Source: CAYRKT01 sp964425005
GTDB taxonomy: Bacteria > Synergistota > Synergistia > CAYRKT01
DNA length: 40,835 bases
Assembly (NCBI GenBank): GCA_964425005.1
Contig: CAYRKT010000007.1
Span: forward strand, 1-40,835
Direction of reading: 5' to 3'
Positions 30,387-38,292 of the stretch are shown piece after piece. A program made the position numbers and the translations under genes. The number at the start of each line of letters is the position of its first letter. Within the stretch, counting starts at the first letter, position 1. The notes below the pieces were generated by a model, which worked only from the letters and a program-made list of their open reading frames with translations, ran no database searches and was not told the origin of the DNA.

Positions 30387-31793
30387 TTGTCCTGGAGGGA
30401 TCTCATCCCGAGGCTTCGGGAGATAACGGGGCCCGACTTCGTGGTGGACGACCCGGAGGTGGTGGTCTCATACCTGGAGGACGAGACGGAGCCGGAGGCC
30501 AAGCCAAGGCCCTGCAGGGACGTGGCGGTGGTCAAGCCCGGCAGCGCCGAGGAGATATCCCAGATACTCAAGCTCTGCAACGAGACGCTCACCCCGGTCT
30601 TCGTCCGAGGGGGAGCGACGGGCCTCGCCGGAGGCTGCGTCCCCAACAGGCCGGGGCTGGTGCTCTCGATGGAGCGCCTGAAGGGGGTAGAGGTGGACAA
30701 GGACGCCCTGATGGCGGAAGCGGGGGCCGGAGCCACCCTGGCGGACCTCATCAAGGCGGCCGAGGAGGCAGGGCTCTTCTTCCCGCCGCACCCGGGCGAC
30801 GAGGGGGCGCAGATCGGGGGTCTGATAGCCTGCAACGCCGTGGGCGCCAGGGCAGTGAGGACGGGCCCCATAAGGAACTTCGTGCTGGGGCTAGAGGTGG
30901 TGACCCCCACGGGGAGGATACTGCACCTGGGGGGCAAGCTGGTCAAGGACAACACCACGGGCGGCAAGCTCATGCACGTCTTCATAGGGACGGAGGGGAT
31001 AATGGGGGTCATAACCAGGGCGGTACTGAGGCTTTGGCCCAGGTTCAAGGCCACGGCCACCCTGCTCGCCCCCTTCGAGGACAAGAAGGCGTGCCTGGGC
31101 ACGGTCCCCAAGATATTGAGGAGCGGCGTGATCCCCCTGGGGATCGAGTACATGGAGAGGGAGGAGACGCTCGCCACGGCCGAGAGGCTGGGGATAGGCT
31201 GGCCGGTGAAGGAGGGGACGTGTTACCTCCTGCTGATGCTCGCCGACTACTCGGAGGACGCCATATACTCCCAGATGGAGGAGCTTTCCGAGCTCTGCTC
31301 CCAGAACGGCGCCCTCGAGGTCTTCGTGGCCGACTCACCCAGGGACCAGGCGAACCTGCTCAAGGTGAGGAGCGAGCTCTACCCCACCCTTAAGCCCAAC
31401 GCCTACGACTCGGTCGACGTGGCGGTGCCCCCCTCCAGGATCATAGAGCTGATGGAGGGCTTCGAGGGGCTTGAGGCGAAGTACGGCCTTCGCATCTCCG
31501 TGCTGGGACACGCCGGCGACGGCAACCTGCACCCCTCCGTCATGATCAGGCCGGACATGCCGGTGGAGACCCATCGGGACCTGTACGAGAGGGCGAAGAT
31601 GGGGATATACGAGCTCTGCAGGTCCCTGGGGGGTACCATAACGGGAGAGCACGGCATAGGGGAGGCGAGGAAGAAGCCGGCCCTGCTCAACTTCGGGCCC
31701 GACGAGATAGCCACCCTGAAGGCCATAAAGGCGGCTCTCGACCCCAACGGAATACTGAACCCGGGCAAGGTCATACCCGAGCCCACTTCCTGA
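30387..31793 (+). CDS. GlcD-type FAD-linked oxidase (2-hydroxyacid dehydrogenase)
   Basis: 468 residues, VAO/PCMH fold. FAD-binding segments are VVKPGSAEEISQILKLCNE, VFVRGGATGLAGGCVPN, and PPHPGDEGAQIGGLIACNAVGARAVRTG. The C-terminal half has the GHAGDGNLHPSVM motif and the active-site stretch GGTITGEHGIGEARKKP. Members oxidise glycolate, D-lactate and other 2-hydroxy acids. Right behind etfBA it resembles the Ldh-EtfAB complexes of anaerobes, in which hydroxyacid oxidation with NAD is driven by electron confurcation. TTG at 30387 follows GGGGAGGTGATG. Confidence 0.9.
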   Translation: MSWRDLIPRLREITGPDFVVDDPEVVVSYLEDETEPEAKPRPCRDVAVVKPGSAEEISQILKLCNETLTPVFVRGGATGLAGGCVPNRPGLVLSMERLKGVEVDKDALMAEAGAGATLADLIKAAEEAGLFFPPHPGDEGAQIGGLIACNAVGARAVRTGPIRNFVLGLEVVTPTGRILHLGGKLVKDNTTGGKLMHVFIGTEGIMGVITRAVLRLWPRFKATATLLAPFEDKKACLGTVPKILRSGVIPLGIEYMEREETLATAERLGIGWPVKEGTCYLLLMLADYSEDAIYSQMEELSELCSQNGALEVFVADSPRDQANLLKVRSELYPTLKPNAYDSVDVAVPPSRIIELMEGFEGLEAKYGLRISVLGHAGDGNLHPSVMIRPDMPVETHRDLYERAKMGIYELCRSLGGTITGEHGIGEARKKPALLNFGPDEIATLKAIKAALDPNGILNPGKVIPEPTS

Positions 31794-31838
31794 GCTGGGG
31801 TAAAACCGGGGGTTAGCGCGAAGGGGGTAGATGGGGTC

Positions 31839-32951
31839 ATGAGGTTCCTCTCCAGCCCCGCCTTCGTGGTGGCGGCCGTATGGTTTTCCGCCCACTTCGG
31901 CGGCGGCTTCTCCTCGGGCAGGCAGATAGTGGAGTTCTACGTGAGGTACGGACACTACAGCCTCTTCATGCCCTTCATCGCCATGGCGCTTCTCTCCTGG
32001 GCCTTCTACTACGCCTTCTCCATAGCGGTCTCCCATAGGGCCTTCGACTACAGGAGCTGGGCCTTGAAGCTCTACCAGCCCTTCGAGGCGGTGGGCTCGG
32101 TCGTCTACGAGGTCATGTACCTCACCATACTGTTCCTGGCCACCGCCGTGGCCTTCGCCACCGGCGGATCGGTCCTGCAGGCCAACCTGGGGATGGACTA
32201 CCACCTGGCCACGGCGGTGGTGGCCGCCTTCATCTTCGTGGTCACCGTCCTGGGCGCCGAGTCGGTGAGGCGCTTCTCGGTGGCCATAGCCACGGTGGGG
32301 GTGGCGATGCTCATCGGGATATACCTGCTGGTGATAGCCAAGAACCTGAGCTCCCTGCAGAGGGCCCTGGAGATCTCCAGGAGCTCCCCCGGCGCGGACC
32401 TGACGAGCGCCCTCTGGCAGGCGGTCCTGTACGCCGCCTTTCAGTCGGTGGCGGTGGGATCCTACATATCCATAGCCGACGTCCTGAGGACTAAAGAGGA
32501 CTGCCTCAAGGCGGCCCTGTGGGGGTTCGTCCTAAACAGCGCCACCCTGTGGGCTTCGGCCGCCGGCATATTCGCCTTCTACCCGGAGGTGGTAAAGGAG
32601 ACCGTCCCGGCCCTCCTGGTGATGCGCTCGGGCCTGGGGGAGGCGGCCAGATGGATAATCTCCTTCCTGATCTTCATAGGGGTGGTGTCGACGGGGGTCC
32701 CGCTGGTGTACGGCGGGGTGAAGAGGATCTTAAAGATCTTCGGCAGGAGCGGCTCCGGGTCCGATCCGGTAAACGTGGCGGCCACCGCCTTCTTCACCCT
32801 CTCCACCTGGGCGGTGGCGCTCATGGGGCTCATCCCGCTGATAGCCAGAGGCTACAGGGGGATGGGGTACGCGGCCTTGCCCCTCCTGCTCATAGCCCTC
32901 ATAGCGAAGGGGCTTTCTTCCTCCGGAAGCTGGTGGAACGAGAGGGGGTAG
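31839..32951 (+). CDS. YkvI-like integral membrane transporter
   Basis: 370 residues with about ten hydrophobic helices. It opens VVAAVWFSAHFGGGFSSGRQIVEFYVRYG, the conserved start of the YkvI family, which is related to amino-acid/sodium symporters of the APC/LeuT type. Later helices include YLTILFLATAVAFATGGSVL and YAAFQSVAVGSYISIADVL. No member has a firmly assigned substrate that I know of. Its place within a catabolic operon, between the FAD oxidase and panB, makes it the probable importer of the pathway substrate. ATG at 31839 follows a weak AAGGGGGTAG. Confidence 0.82.
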   Translation: MRFLSSPAFVVAAVWFSAHFGGGFSSGRQIVEFYVRYGHYSLFMPFIAMALLSWAFYYAFSIAVSHRAFDYRSWALKLYQPFEAVGSVVYEVMYLTILFLATAVAFATGGSVLQANLGMDYHLATAVVAAFIFVVTVLGAESVRRFSVAIATVGVAMLIGIYLLVIAKNLSSLQRALEISRSSPGADLTSALWQAVLYAAFQSVAVGSYISIADVLRTKEDCLKAALWGFVLNSATLWASAAGIFAFYPEVVKETVPALLVMRSGLGEAARWIISFLIFIGVVSTGVPLVYGGVKRILKIFGRSGSGSDPVNVAATAFFTLSTWAVALMGLIPLIARGYRGMGYAALPLLLIALIAKGLSSSGSWWNERG

Positions 32952-32960
32952 AGGTGGACC

Positions 32961-33806
32961 ATGGCTAAGAAAACCGTACTGGACCTGTGGCAGATGAAGA
33001 GGGAGGGGAAGCAGGCGGTCTGGATCACCGCCTACGACTACCTGATGGCCTCCTACGCCGAGCAGGCGGGGATGGACATGATACTGGTGGGAGACTCCCT
33101 GGGCATGGTGGTGATGGGATACAAGGGGACCGTCCCGGTGACCATGGAGGAGAGCATCATCATGACCAAGGCGGCCAGGAGAGGAGCCCCCAACACCTTC
33201 CTCATAGGGGACATGCCCTTCATGTCCTACCAGAAGTCCGACGAGGACGCGGTCCACAACGCCGGGCGCTTCTTCAAGGAGGCCGAGGTGGACTGCGTCA
33301 AGCTGGAGGGGGGCAGGCGGGTGGCCAGCCGCATAAGGGCCATAGCCGAGGCCGGCATGGTGGTCATGGGCCACATAGGGCTGACCCCTCAGAGCTCCGG
33401 ACAGCTGGGGGGCTTCAAGGCCCAGGGGCTCTACGTGGACAGCGCCAGAGAGCTCATAAAGGACGCTTTGGCGGTGCAGGAGGCCGGCGCCTTCGCCATC
33501 CTGCTGGAGGCCGTCCCACCGGAGGTCACCGCTTTCATCAGGAAGAAGCTGACCATCCCCGTCTACTCCATCGGGGCCGGGCCCTCCGACGGGCAGCTCC
33601 TGATATGCGCCGACATGCTGGGGATGTTCCAGGCCTTCACCCCCAAGTTCGTGAAGAAGTACGCCCACGTGGCGGAGGTCATCGTCAACGCCTTCAAGAC
33701 CTACATAGAGGAGGTCCGAAGCGGCGCCTTCCCCTCGGAGGAGCACTACTACAGGATAAAGGAGCCCATCGAGAAGTTCGAGGAGATGTTCAAGGAGTTC
33801 GAATAA
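32961..33806 (+). CDS. panB: 3-methyl-2-oxobutanoate hydroxymethyltransferase (ketopantoate hydroxymethyltransferase)
   Basis: 281 residues, normal for PanB. Metal and substrate motifs are intact: VGDSLGMVVMGYKGTVPVTM, LIGDMPFMSYQ, CVKLEGGRRVASRI, GHIGLTPQSSGQLGGFKAQG and YSIGAGPSDGQLLICADMLGM. The enzyme adds a one-carbon unit from methylene-tetrahydrofolate to 2-oxoisovalerate, giving ketopantoate for CoA synthesis. The reaction is reversible. No panC or panD is adjacent. It lies 9 bases after the transporter gene in an operon of acyl-CoA and hydroxyacid oxidation, so a catabolic (reverse) role is worth testing. ATG at 32961 follows GGGGGTAGAGGTGG. Confidence 0.93.
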   Translation: MAKKTVLDLWQMKREGKQAVWITAYDYLMASYAEQAGMDMILVGDSLGMVVMGYKGTVPVTMEESIIMTKAARRGAPNTFLIGDMPFMSYQKSDEDAVHNAGRFFKEAEVDCVKLEGGRRVASRIRAIAEAGMVVMGHIGLTPQSSGQLGGFKAQGLYVDSARELIKDALAVQEAGAFAILLEAVPPEVTAFIRKKLTIPVYSIGAGPSDGQLLICADMLGMFQAFTPKFVKKYAHVAEVIVNAFKTYIEEVRSGAFPSEEHYYRIKEPIEKFEEMFKEFE

Positions 33807-33819
33807 GGGCGCAGGGCAG

Positions 33820-33850
33820 GGGGGGCGCGAGGGGACCCCTCGCGCCCCCC
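33820..33850 (+). terminator. Strong 14-bp hairpin after panB, no T-run
   Basis: GGGGGGCGCGAGGG (33820-33833) pairs perfectly with CCCTCGCGCCCCCC (33837-33850) across a 3-base loop. No T-tract follows (GAGATCCTCG). It lies between panB and the next gene on the same strand and may be a terminator, attenuator or mRNA-stabilising stem. Confidence 0.55.
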
Positions 33851-33875
33851 GAGATCCTCGAAGGGGGGTGATAGC

Positions 33876-34259
33876 TTGATCATGCCCTGGGACGAGAGGC
33901 TAAACTGGTCCTTCCTGGAGGAATACCTGGACGAGGACCTGGTCGAGCTCGCCTCGAACCCCGAGGATGACCCGCTGCCTCAGCTCCTCGGCGCCTTCTC
34001 CGCCCTGGCCATGAGCCAGATCCACTGCCTCAGGGGCGCTAAAGAGGTAGAAAGGGCCTGCGAGAACGCCCTCTTGCTCTTCTATCGAAGCGCCCTGGGG
34101 AGGGACCCGGATCCCGACGAGGTGGAGGAGTTCAAAGCCTCCTTCGAGGAGGTGTGGGGGAGGATCGCGCCCCTCTCGGCGGAGATGGGAAACCCCATCT
34201 CCCCCTTCCTGGACTACCTGGCGGGACCGGAGGAGACGGAGGAGGGCCCGACGCCCTAA
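33876..34259 (+). CDS. Small acidic protein of unknown function
   Basis: 127 residues, strongly acidic, largely helical by appearance (WSFLEEYLDEDLVELASN, QLLGAFSALAMSQIHCLRGAKEVERACENALLLFYRSALG). I do not recognise a family. No signal peptide or membrane helix. TTG at 33876 is chosen because GGGGGGTGA lies 7 bases upstream; ATG two codons later is the alternative. A stable hairpin separates it from panB. Its end overlaps the end of the convergent acidic gene by 4 bases. Confidence 0.7.
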   Translation: MIMPWDERLNWSFLEEYLDEDLVELASNPEDDPLPQLLGAFSALAMSQIHCLRGAKEVERACENALLLFYRSALGRDPDPDEVEEFKASFEEVWGRIAPLSAEMGNPISPFLDYLAGPEETEEGPTP

Positions 34260-34921
34260 GCCGATCTCCTCCTGTGGGACACCCTTATGGTTATGGAGCA
34301 GCTCTCGTCCTCGTAGACGTACTCCGCCTCGTCGGAGGGCTCAAGCTTCCCGGTCCTGACCGCCCTGGTTATCACCTCGTAGAGCCCCTTCGGCATCAGG
34401 AAGACCAGGTCCTCGGAGCCTAAGCTCAACGCCGCAAAGCGCCGATGGCCGGGGTCGAGGGGGATGGGGGCAGAGGCTTTCTCCTCCTCCCAGGACCCAT
34501 CGGAGCTAAGCTCCTCCGCGTAGTCGAGCACCTCAGGGCCCTCGTCCTCCTCCTGCTCCTCGTCCTCGTCGTCGTACTCCTCCTCCCCGTAGACCAGGAG
34601 CAGGTCGCCGAAGAACTCCTCCAGGGCCGACAGCTTCCTGTCGTAGCCCGAGTCCCTCTTCAGACCCTCCAGGGCTATGGGGATCATCTTGGTTATGATC
34701 CCCAGCTCTATCATCTTCCTGACGTTCAAGCCGTCGTAGGCGCTCTGGGCGAGCACCACCTCCAGCTGATCGTCGATCAGCTCGGAGGCCTTGGACTCGA
34801 TGTTCAAAAGGTCTATCTCTCCCAGGTCCACGTCGAAGACCACGTAGACCTTCTTCCTGAGATCCTCCCAGAAGGAGAGGATCGCGTTTCTCTCCAGCTC
34901 GGTGAGGTTCCTCCTGCCCAT
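34256..34921 (-). CDS. Unknown protein with a highly acidic linker
   Basis: 221 residues. Residues 1-110 look helical (MGRRNLTELERNAILSFWED, then segments such as LEVVLAQSAYDGLNVRKMIE and IPIALEGL). Residues ~112-130 are almost only Asp and Glu (EEEYDDEDEEQEEDEG). A C-terminal domain follows (FAALSLGSEDLVFLMPKGLYEVITRAVRTG) that ends in a basic patch. I do not recognise the family. The acidic linker suggests two separate domains or interaction with a basic partner. ATG at 34921 follows AGGAGGTCG. Transcribed toward the previous gene, with a 4-base overlap of stops. Confidence 0.7.
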   Translation of the reverse strand: MGRRNLTELERNAILSFWEDLRKKVYVVFDVDLGEIDLLNIESKASELIDDQLEVVLAQSAYDGLNVRKMIELGIITKMIPIALEGLKRDSGYDRKLSALEEFFGDLLLVYGEEEYDDEDEEQEEDEGPEVLDYAEELSSDGSWEEEKASAPIPLDPGHRRFAALSLGSEDLVFLMPKGLYEVITRAVRTGKLEPSDEAEYVYEDESCSITIRVSHRRRSA

Positions 34922-34983
34922 GCGCTCGACCTCCTGGCTCTATTTTAGGGCCAAAGAGGCCTTTTTTCCAGCTCGTCCCGAGG

Positions 34984-35754
34984 CTACCTGGAGAGCCACC
35001 CTCCGTCCACCGGCAAAACCGCCCCGGTGACGTAGTCCGAGGCCGGGGAGGCCAGGAACAGAAGCGCGCCCTTCACGTCCTCGGGCCTGCCCCACCTGCC
35101 CATGGGTATCCGGGAGGTTATGGACTCGAACCTAGCACCGTCCAGCCTTATCCCCTCCGTGAGCTCCGTCTCCATGTAGCCGGGGGCTATGGCGTTGACG
35201 CATATGCCGTAGGGGGCCAGCTCGTTGGCCATCGCCCTGGTGAGCCCCAGCACGCCGTGCTTGGAGGCCGCGTAGGAGACCACGTGGATGCCACCCTGGA
35301 AGGAGAGCAAGGACGCCACGTTGACTATCTTGCCCCTCCTCCCCTTCTCCACCAGAAGGGCGGCGAAGGCCCTGGAGAGGACGAAGGTCGACCTCAGGTT
35401 GAGGGACAAGACCTCGTCGAAGTCCTCGACGGAGTGCTCCAGGAAGGGCTTCCTCCTTATAGTGCCGGCGTTGTTGACCAGGACGCAAAGCTCCCCCATC
35501 GACTCCGCCTCCTCCATCGCCCTCCTGGCCCCCTCCTCGTCCAGGGAGGAGAGGTCCAGGGATAGGTGCCTGTAGAGGGAGCCGCACCCGCGCACCATCC
35601 TCTCCGTCTCGGGGGCGGATGGGGAAGAGGAGATGCCCAGGACATAAGCTCCCGCCTCAGCGAGCGCCACCGCCATGGCCTGCCCCAGCCCCCTGGAGGA
35701 ACCGGTGACCACTGACACCTTGCCGTCCAGCCTGAAGAGCTCCAATATCCCCAA
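34984..35754 (-). CDS. Short-chain dehydrogenase/reductase, KduD-like
   Basis: 256 residues, classical SDR. The cofactor motif is VVTGSSRGLGQAMA (TGxxxGxG), NNAG occurs in VLVNNAGTIRRKPF, and the catalytic Ser, Tyr and Lys are in NVASLLSFQGG and VVSYAASKHG. It ends SDYVTGAVLPVDGGW. The N-terminus ILELFRLDGKVSVVTG and the NNAGTIRRKPF segment match 2-deoxy-D-gluconate 3-dehydrogenase (KduD) and gluconate 5-dehydrogenase types. Sugar-acid genes are not nearby, so the substrate is open. It stands alone between two intergenic regions. Confidence 0.88.
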   Translation of the reverse strand: MGILELFRLDGKVSVVTGSSRGLGQAMAVALAEAGAYVLGISSSPSAPETERMVRGCGSLYRHLSLDLSSLDEEGARRAMEEAESMGELCVLVNNAGTIRRKPFLEHSVEDFDEVLSLNLRSTFVLSRAFAALLVEKGRRGKIVNVASLLSFQGGIHVVSYAASKHGVLGLTRAMANELAPYGICVNAIAPGYMETELTEGIRLDGARFESITSRIPMGRWGRPEDVKGALLFLASPASDYVTGAVLPVDGGWLSR

Positions 35755-35791
35755 CCCCTCGCACCTCCCGTCCCGTCTCTAAGGGATCAAA

Positions 35792-35828
35792 GGGTTTGGG
35801 ACGACCCGCCGGGGGTCGTCCCAAACCC
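35792..35828 (-). terminator. 16-bp hairpin downstream of ald
   Basis: A perfect 16-base stem (GGGTTTGGGACGACCC at 35792-35807 with its complement at 35813-35828) encloses the loop GCCGG. On the minus strand only TTTGATCCC follows, so the T-tract is minimal. It most likely ends the ald transcript. It lies just upstream of the reductase gene. Confidence 0.7.
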
Positions 35829-35880
35829 AGATCCAGCCCGAAGGTCCCAGGGCGTCACCGCCGAGGACCCACACCTCTGG

Positions 35881-37008
35881 CTACTTCAGCACCTCGTCCA
35901 CGGGCTTGTAGAGGCTTTCCATACCGAAGGCCTCGGCCACGGCCTTATAGGTGATGACGCCCTTGTACATGTTGAGCCCCTTCTTGATGGCCGGGTTCTC
36001 CCTGCAGGCCCTCTCCACGCCCTTGGAGACTATCTCCAGCCCGTACTTGATGGTGACGTTGTTCAGCGCGAAGGTGGAGGTGCGGGAGTAGGCCCCGGGC
36101 ATGTTGGCCACGCAGTAGTGGATTATGCCCTCCTCCACGTAGACCGGATCGGCGTGGGTGGTGGGACGGGAGGTCTCGGCGCAGCCGCCCTGGTCTATGG
36201 CCACGTCCACTATGACGCTCCCGGGCTTCATGGTCCTGAGGTGCTCCCTCTTTATGATCTTGGGGGCCTTGGCTCCGGGTATCAGGACCGCTCCCACCAC
36301 TATGTCGGCCTCCCTCAGGCCGTACTCCAGGCTTATGGCGTCGCTGTAGGTGGGAAAGACGTTGGGAGGCATTATCTCCCCTAGCCTCTCCAGCACGGAG
36401 GGCTTCTTGTCCAACACTATCACCCTGGCCCCGAGCCCGGCGGCCACCCTGGCGGCGTTGCTCCCCACGGTACCCCCGCCTATCACCAGGACGGTGGCGG
36501 GCATGACGCCGGGGACGCCGGTGGGCAAAAGGCCCCTGCCCCCGTTGGGCCTGGCCAGGAAGTAGGCACCCATCAACGGGGCCATCCTGCCGGCCACCTC
36601 GCTCATGGGCTTAAGCAGCGGCAAGGACCCATCCGCCTCCTCCACCGTCTCGTAGGCCACCGCCACTATCTTCCTCTCCACGCAGGCCCTGGTGAGGTGC
36701 TCGTCGGCGGCGAAGTGGAAGTAGGTGTAGATCACCTGTCCCTCCTTCATCAGAGAATACTCCTGAGGCAGGGGCTCCTTGACCTTCACTATCATGTCGG
36801 CCACGCCCCAGACCTCGGCGGCGGTGTCCAGGATCCTGGCCCCCGCGGCCACGTACTCCTCGTCGGAGATCCCGGAGCCGAGCCCGGCCCCCCTCTGGAC
36901 GTACACCTCGCAGCCCGCGTCCACGTAGGCCCTCACGGAGGCCGGTATCAGGCCCACCCGGTACTCGTGGTTCTTGATCTCCTTGGGACACCCTATCTTG
37001 AGCCTCAC
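35881..37008 (-). CDS. ald: Alanine dehydrogenase
   Basis: 375 residues, the family size. It begins RLKIGCPKEIKNHEYRVGL, has the substrate Lys in VKVKEPLPQEY, the catalytic His in FHFAADEHLT, and the NAD-binding ATVLVIGGGTVGSNAARVAAGLGA. VIVDVAIDQGGCAETSRPTTH is also diagnostic. It oxidises L-alanine to pyruvate, ammonia and NADH. GTG at 37008 is chosen: AGGAGG lies nine bases upstream. A longer frame to 37035 includes that site and has no family support. With the racemase and symporter upstream on the same strand it forms an alanine-use module. Confidence 0.95.
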   Translation of the reverse strand: MRLKIGCPKEIKNHEYRVGLIPASVRAYVDAGCEVYVQRGAGLGSGISDEEYVAAGARILDTAAEVWGVADMIVKVKEPLPQEYSLMKEGQVIYTYFHFAADEHLTRACVERKIVAVAYETVEEADGSLPLLKPMSEVAGRMAPLMGAYFLARPNGGRGLLPTGVPGVMPATVLVIGGGTVGSNAARVAAGLGARVIVLDKKPSVLERLGEIMPPNVFPTYSDAISLEYGLREADIVVGAVLIPGAKAPKIIKREHLRTMKPGSVIVDVAIDQGGCAETSRPTTHADPVYVEEGIIHYCVANMPGAYSRTSTFALNNVTIKYGLEIVSKGVERACRENPAIKKGLNMYKGVITYKAVAEAFGMESLYKPVDEVLK

Positions 37009-37091
37009 AGCCAAGCACCTCCTGAAAGAACACACCTCGTGATTTTTTTAACATCCAGGCCGAAGCCCGGTGGAAGTCGAAGCCTAAGGGC

Positions 37092-38213
37092 TCATACGTA
37101 GACCCTTGGGACTCGCTTCTTGAACAGATGGGGCACCTCGTAGTTTATGGTCCCAAGCCTCGAGGCTATCTCCTCGGGGCTTATGCGCTCGCCCCCCTGG
37201 GAGCCCAGTATCACCACCTCGTCGCCCACCTGGGCGTCCGGTATCCCCTTGAGGCTTATCATCGTCTGGTCCATGCATATGTTCCCCACCACCGGGGCCC
37301 TCTTGCCCCTCACCAGGACGCAGGCCCCCTTGCCCGAGAGCACCCTGGTGAAGCCGTCGGCGTAGCCTATGGGCAAAACCCCTATCCTCTCCCCGTCCTC
37401 CTCCACCCTGTACCTCCTGCCGTAGCCTATGGAGTCCCCCTCCCCGAAGGGCTTGATCGAGGCGAGGACGGTCTTGACCGCGAAGCAGGGCTTGAGCTGG
37501 ACGTACCTCTCGAAGCCCGGGGCCGGGTACATACCGTAGAGGACGAGTCCGGGCCTCACCATGTCCAGGTGGTACTGGGGGAAGGCCAGGGTGGCGGGGC
37601 TGTTGCAGCAGTGCCTGATCCTGAACCTTATCCCCCTCCCCTCGAGCTCGGCTATGACCTTGACGAAGCTGTCGAACTGCCAGGCGGTGTACTCCGGGTC
37701 CTCGTCGGCCACGGAGAAGTGGGTGAAGATGCCCTCCACCTCGAGCCCCGGCATCCTGCAGGCCTCGACCATGGCCTCCACCTCCCGGGGGAAGAAGCCA
37801 AGCCTCCCCATCCCCGTGTCCACCTTGAGGTGGGCCCTTATCTTCTTGCCGAAGGAGAGGGCGGCCCTGGAGGCGTCCCTGGCCTGGGAGAGGCTGTAGA
37901 GGGCGAAGGAGACGTCCAGCGCCAGGTACTCCGGGTAGGCCTCCGGGGAGGAGGGCCCCATGACCAGCATGGCACCCTCCGCACCGCCCTCCCTCAGGGA
38001 GACCGCCTCGTCGGGGGTTGCCACCGCGAAGCGCTGACAGCCCGCCTCCCGAAGCACCCTGTGGACCTCTAAAGCCCCCATGTTGTAGGCGTCCGCCTTT
38101 ATCACCGCCATCACGTGGCCTTTGCCCCCGACCAGTCCCTCCACCTGAAGGTAGTTGTGCTTTATCGCCGAGAGGTCTATCTCCATCCTGGTGGGTCTCA
38201 GGAAATCCCGCAT
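37092..38213 (-). CDS. alr: Alanine racemase
   Basis: 373 residues. The PLP-binding lysine is in AVIKADAYNMGA, a variant of the more usual KADAYGHG. The second catalytic residue, Tyr, is in DSIGYGRRYRV. HLKVDTGMGRLGF and GNICMDQTMI are conserved family segments. It interconverts L- and D-alanine for peptidoglycan. Beside an alanine symporter and alanine dehydrogenase it may also feed D-alanine into catabolism. ATG at 38213 follows GGAGG at ten bases. Confidence 0.95.
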   Translation of the reverse strand: MRDFLRPTRMEIDLSAIKHNYLQVEGLVGGKGHVMAVIKADAYNMGALEVHRVLREAGCQRFAVATPDEAVSLREGGAEGAMLVMGPSSPEAYPEYLALDVSFALYSLSQARDASRAALSFGKKIRAHLKVDTGMGRLGFFPREVEAMVEACRMPGLEVEGIFTHFSVADEDPEYTAWQFDSFVKVIAELEGRGIRFRIRHCCNSPATLAFPQYHLDMVRPGLVLYGMYPAPGFERYVQLKPCFAVKTVLASIKPFGEGDSIGYGRRYRVEEDGERIGVLPIGYADGFTRVLSGKGACVLVRGKRAPVVGNICMDQTMISLKGIPDAQVGDEVVILGSQGGERISPEEIASRLGTINYEVPHLFKKRVPRVYV

Positions 38214-38241
38214 GATCCGATCGCCTCCGCTCGATCCAGGA

Positions 38242-38271
38242 GGTTGGGGGCGGTCCGGGCCGCCCCCAACC
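38242..38271 (-). terminator. 12-bp GC hairpin between the symporter gene and alr
   Basis: GGTTGGGGGCGG (38242-38253) pairs with CCGCCCCCAACC (38260-38271) around a 6-base loop. No T-run follows on the minus strand. Probably a terminator or attenuator of the symporter transcript. Confidence 0.55.
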
Positions 38272-38292
38272 GCGCCTTCGCCCCCAGGGGCT

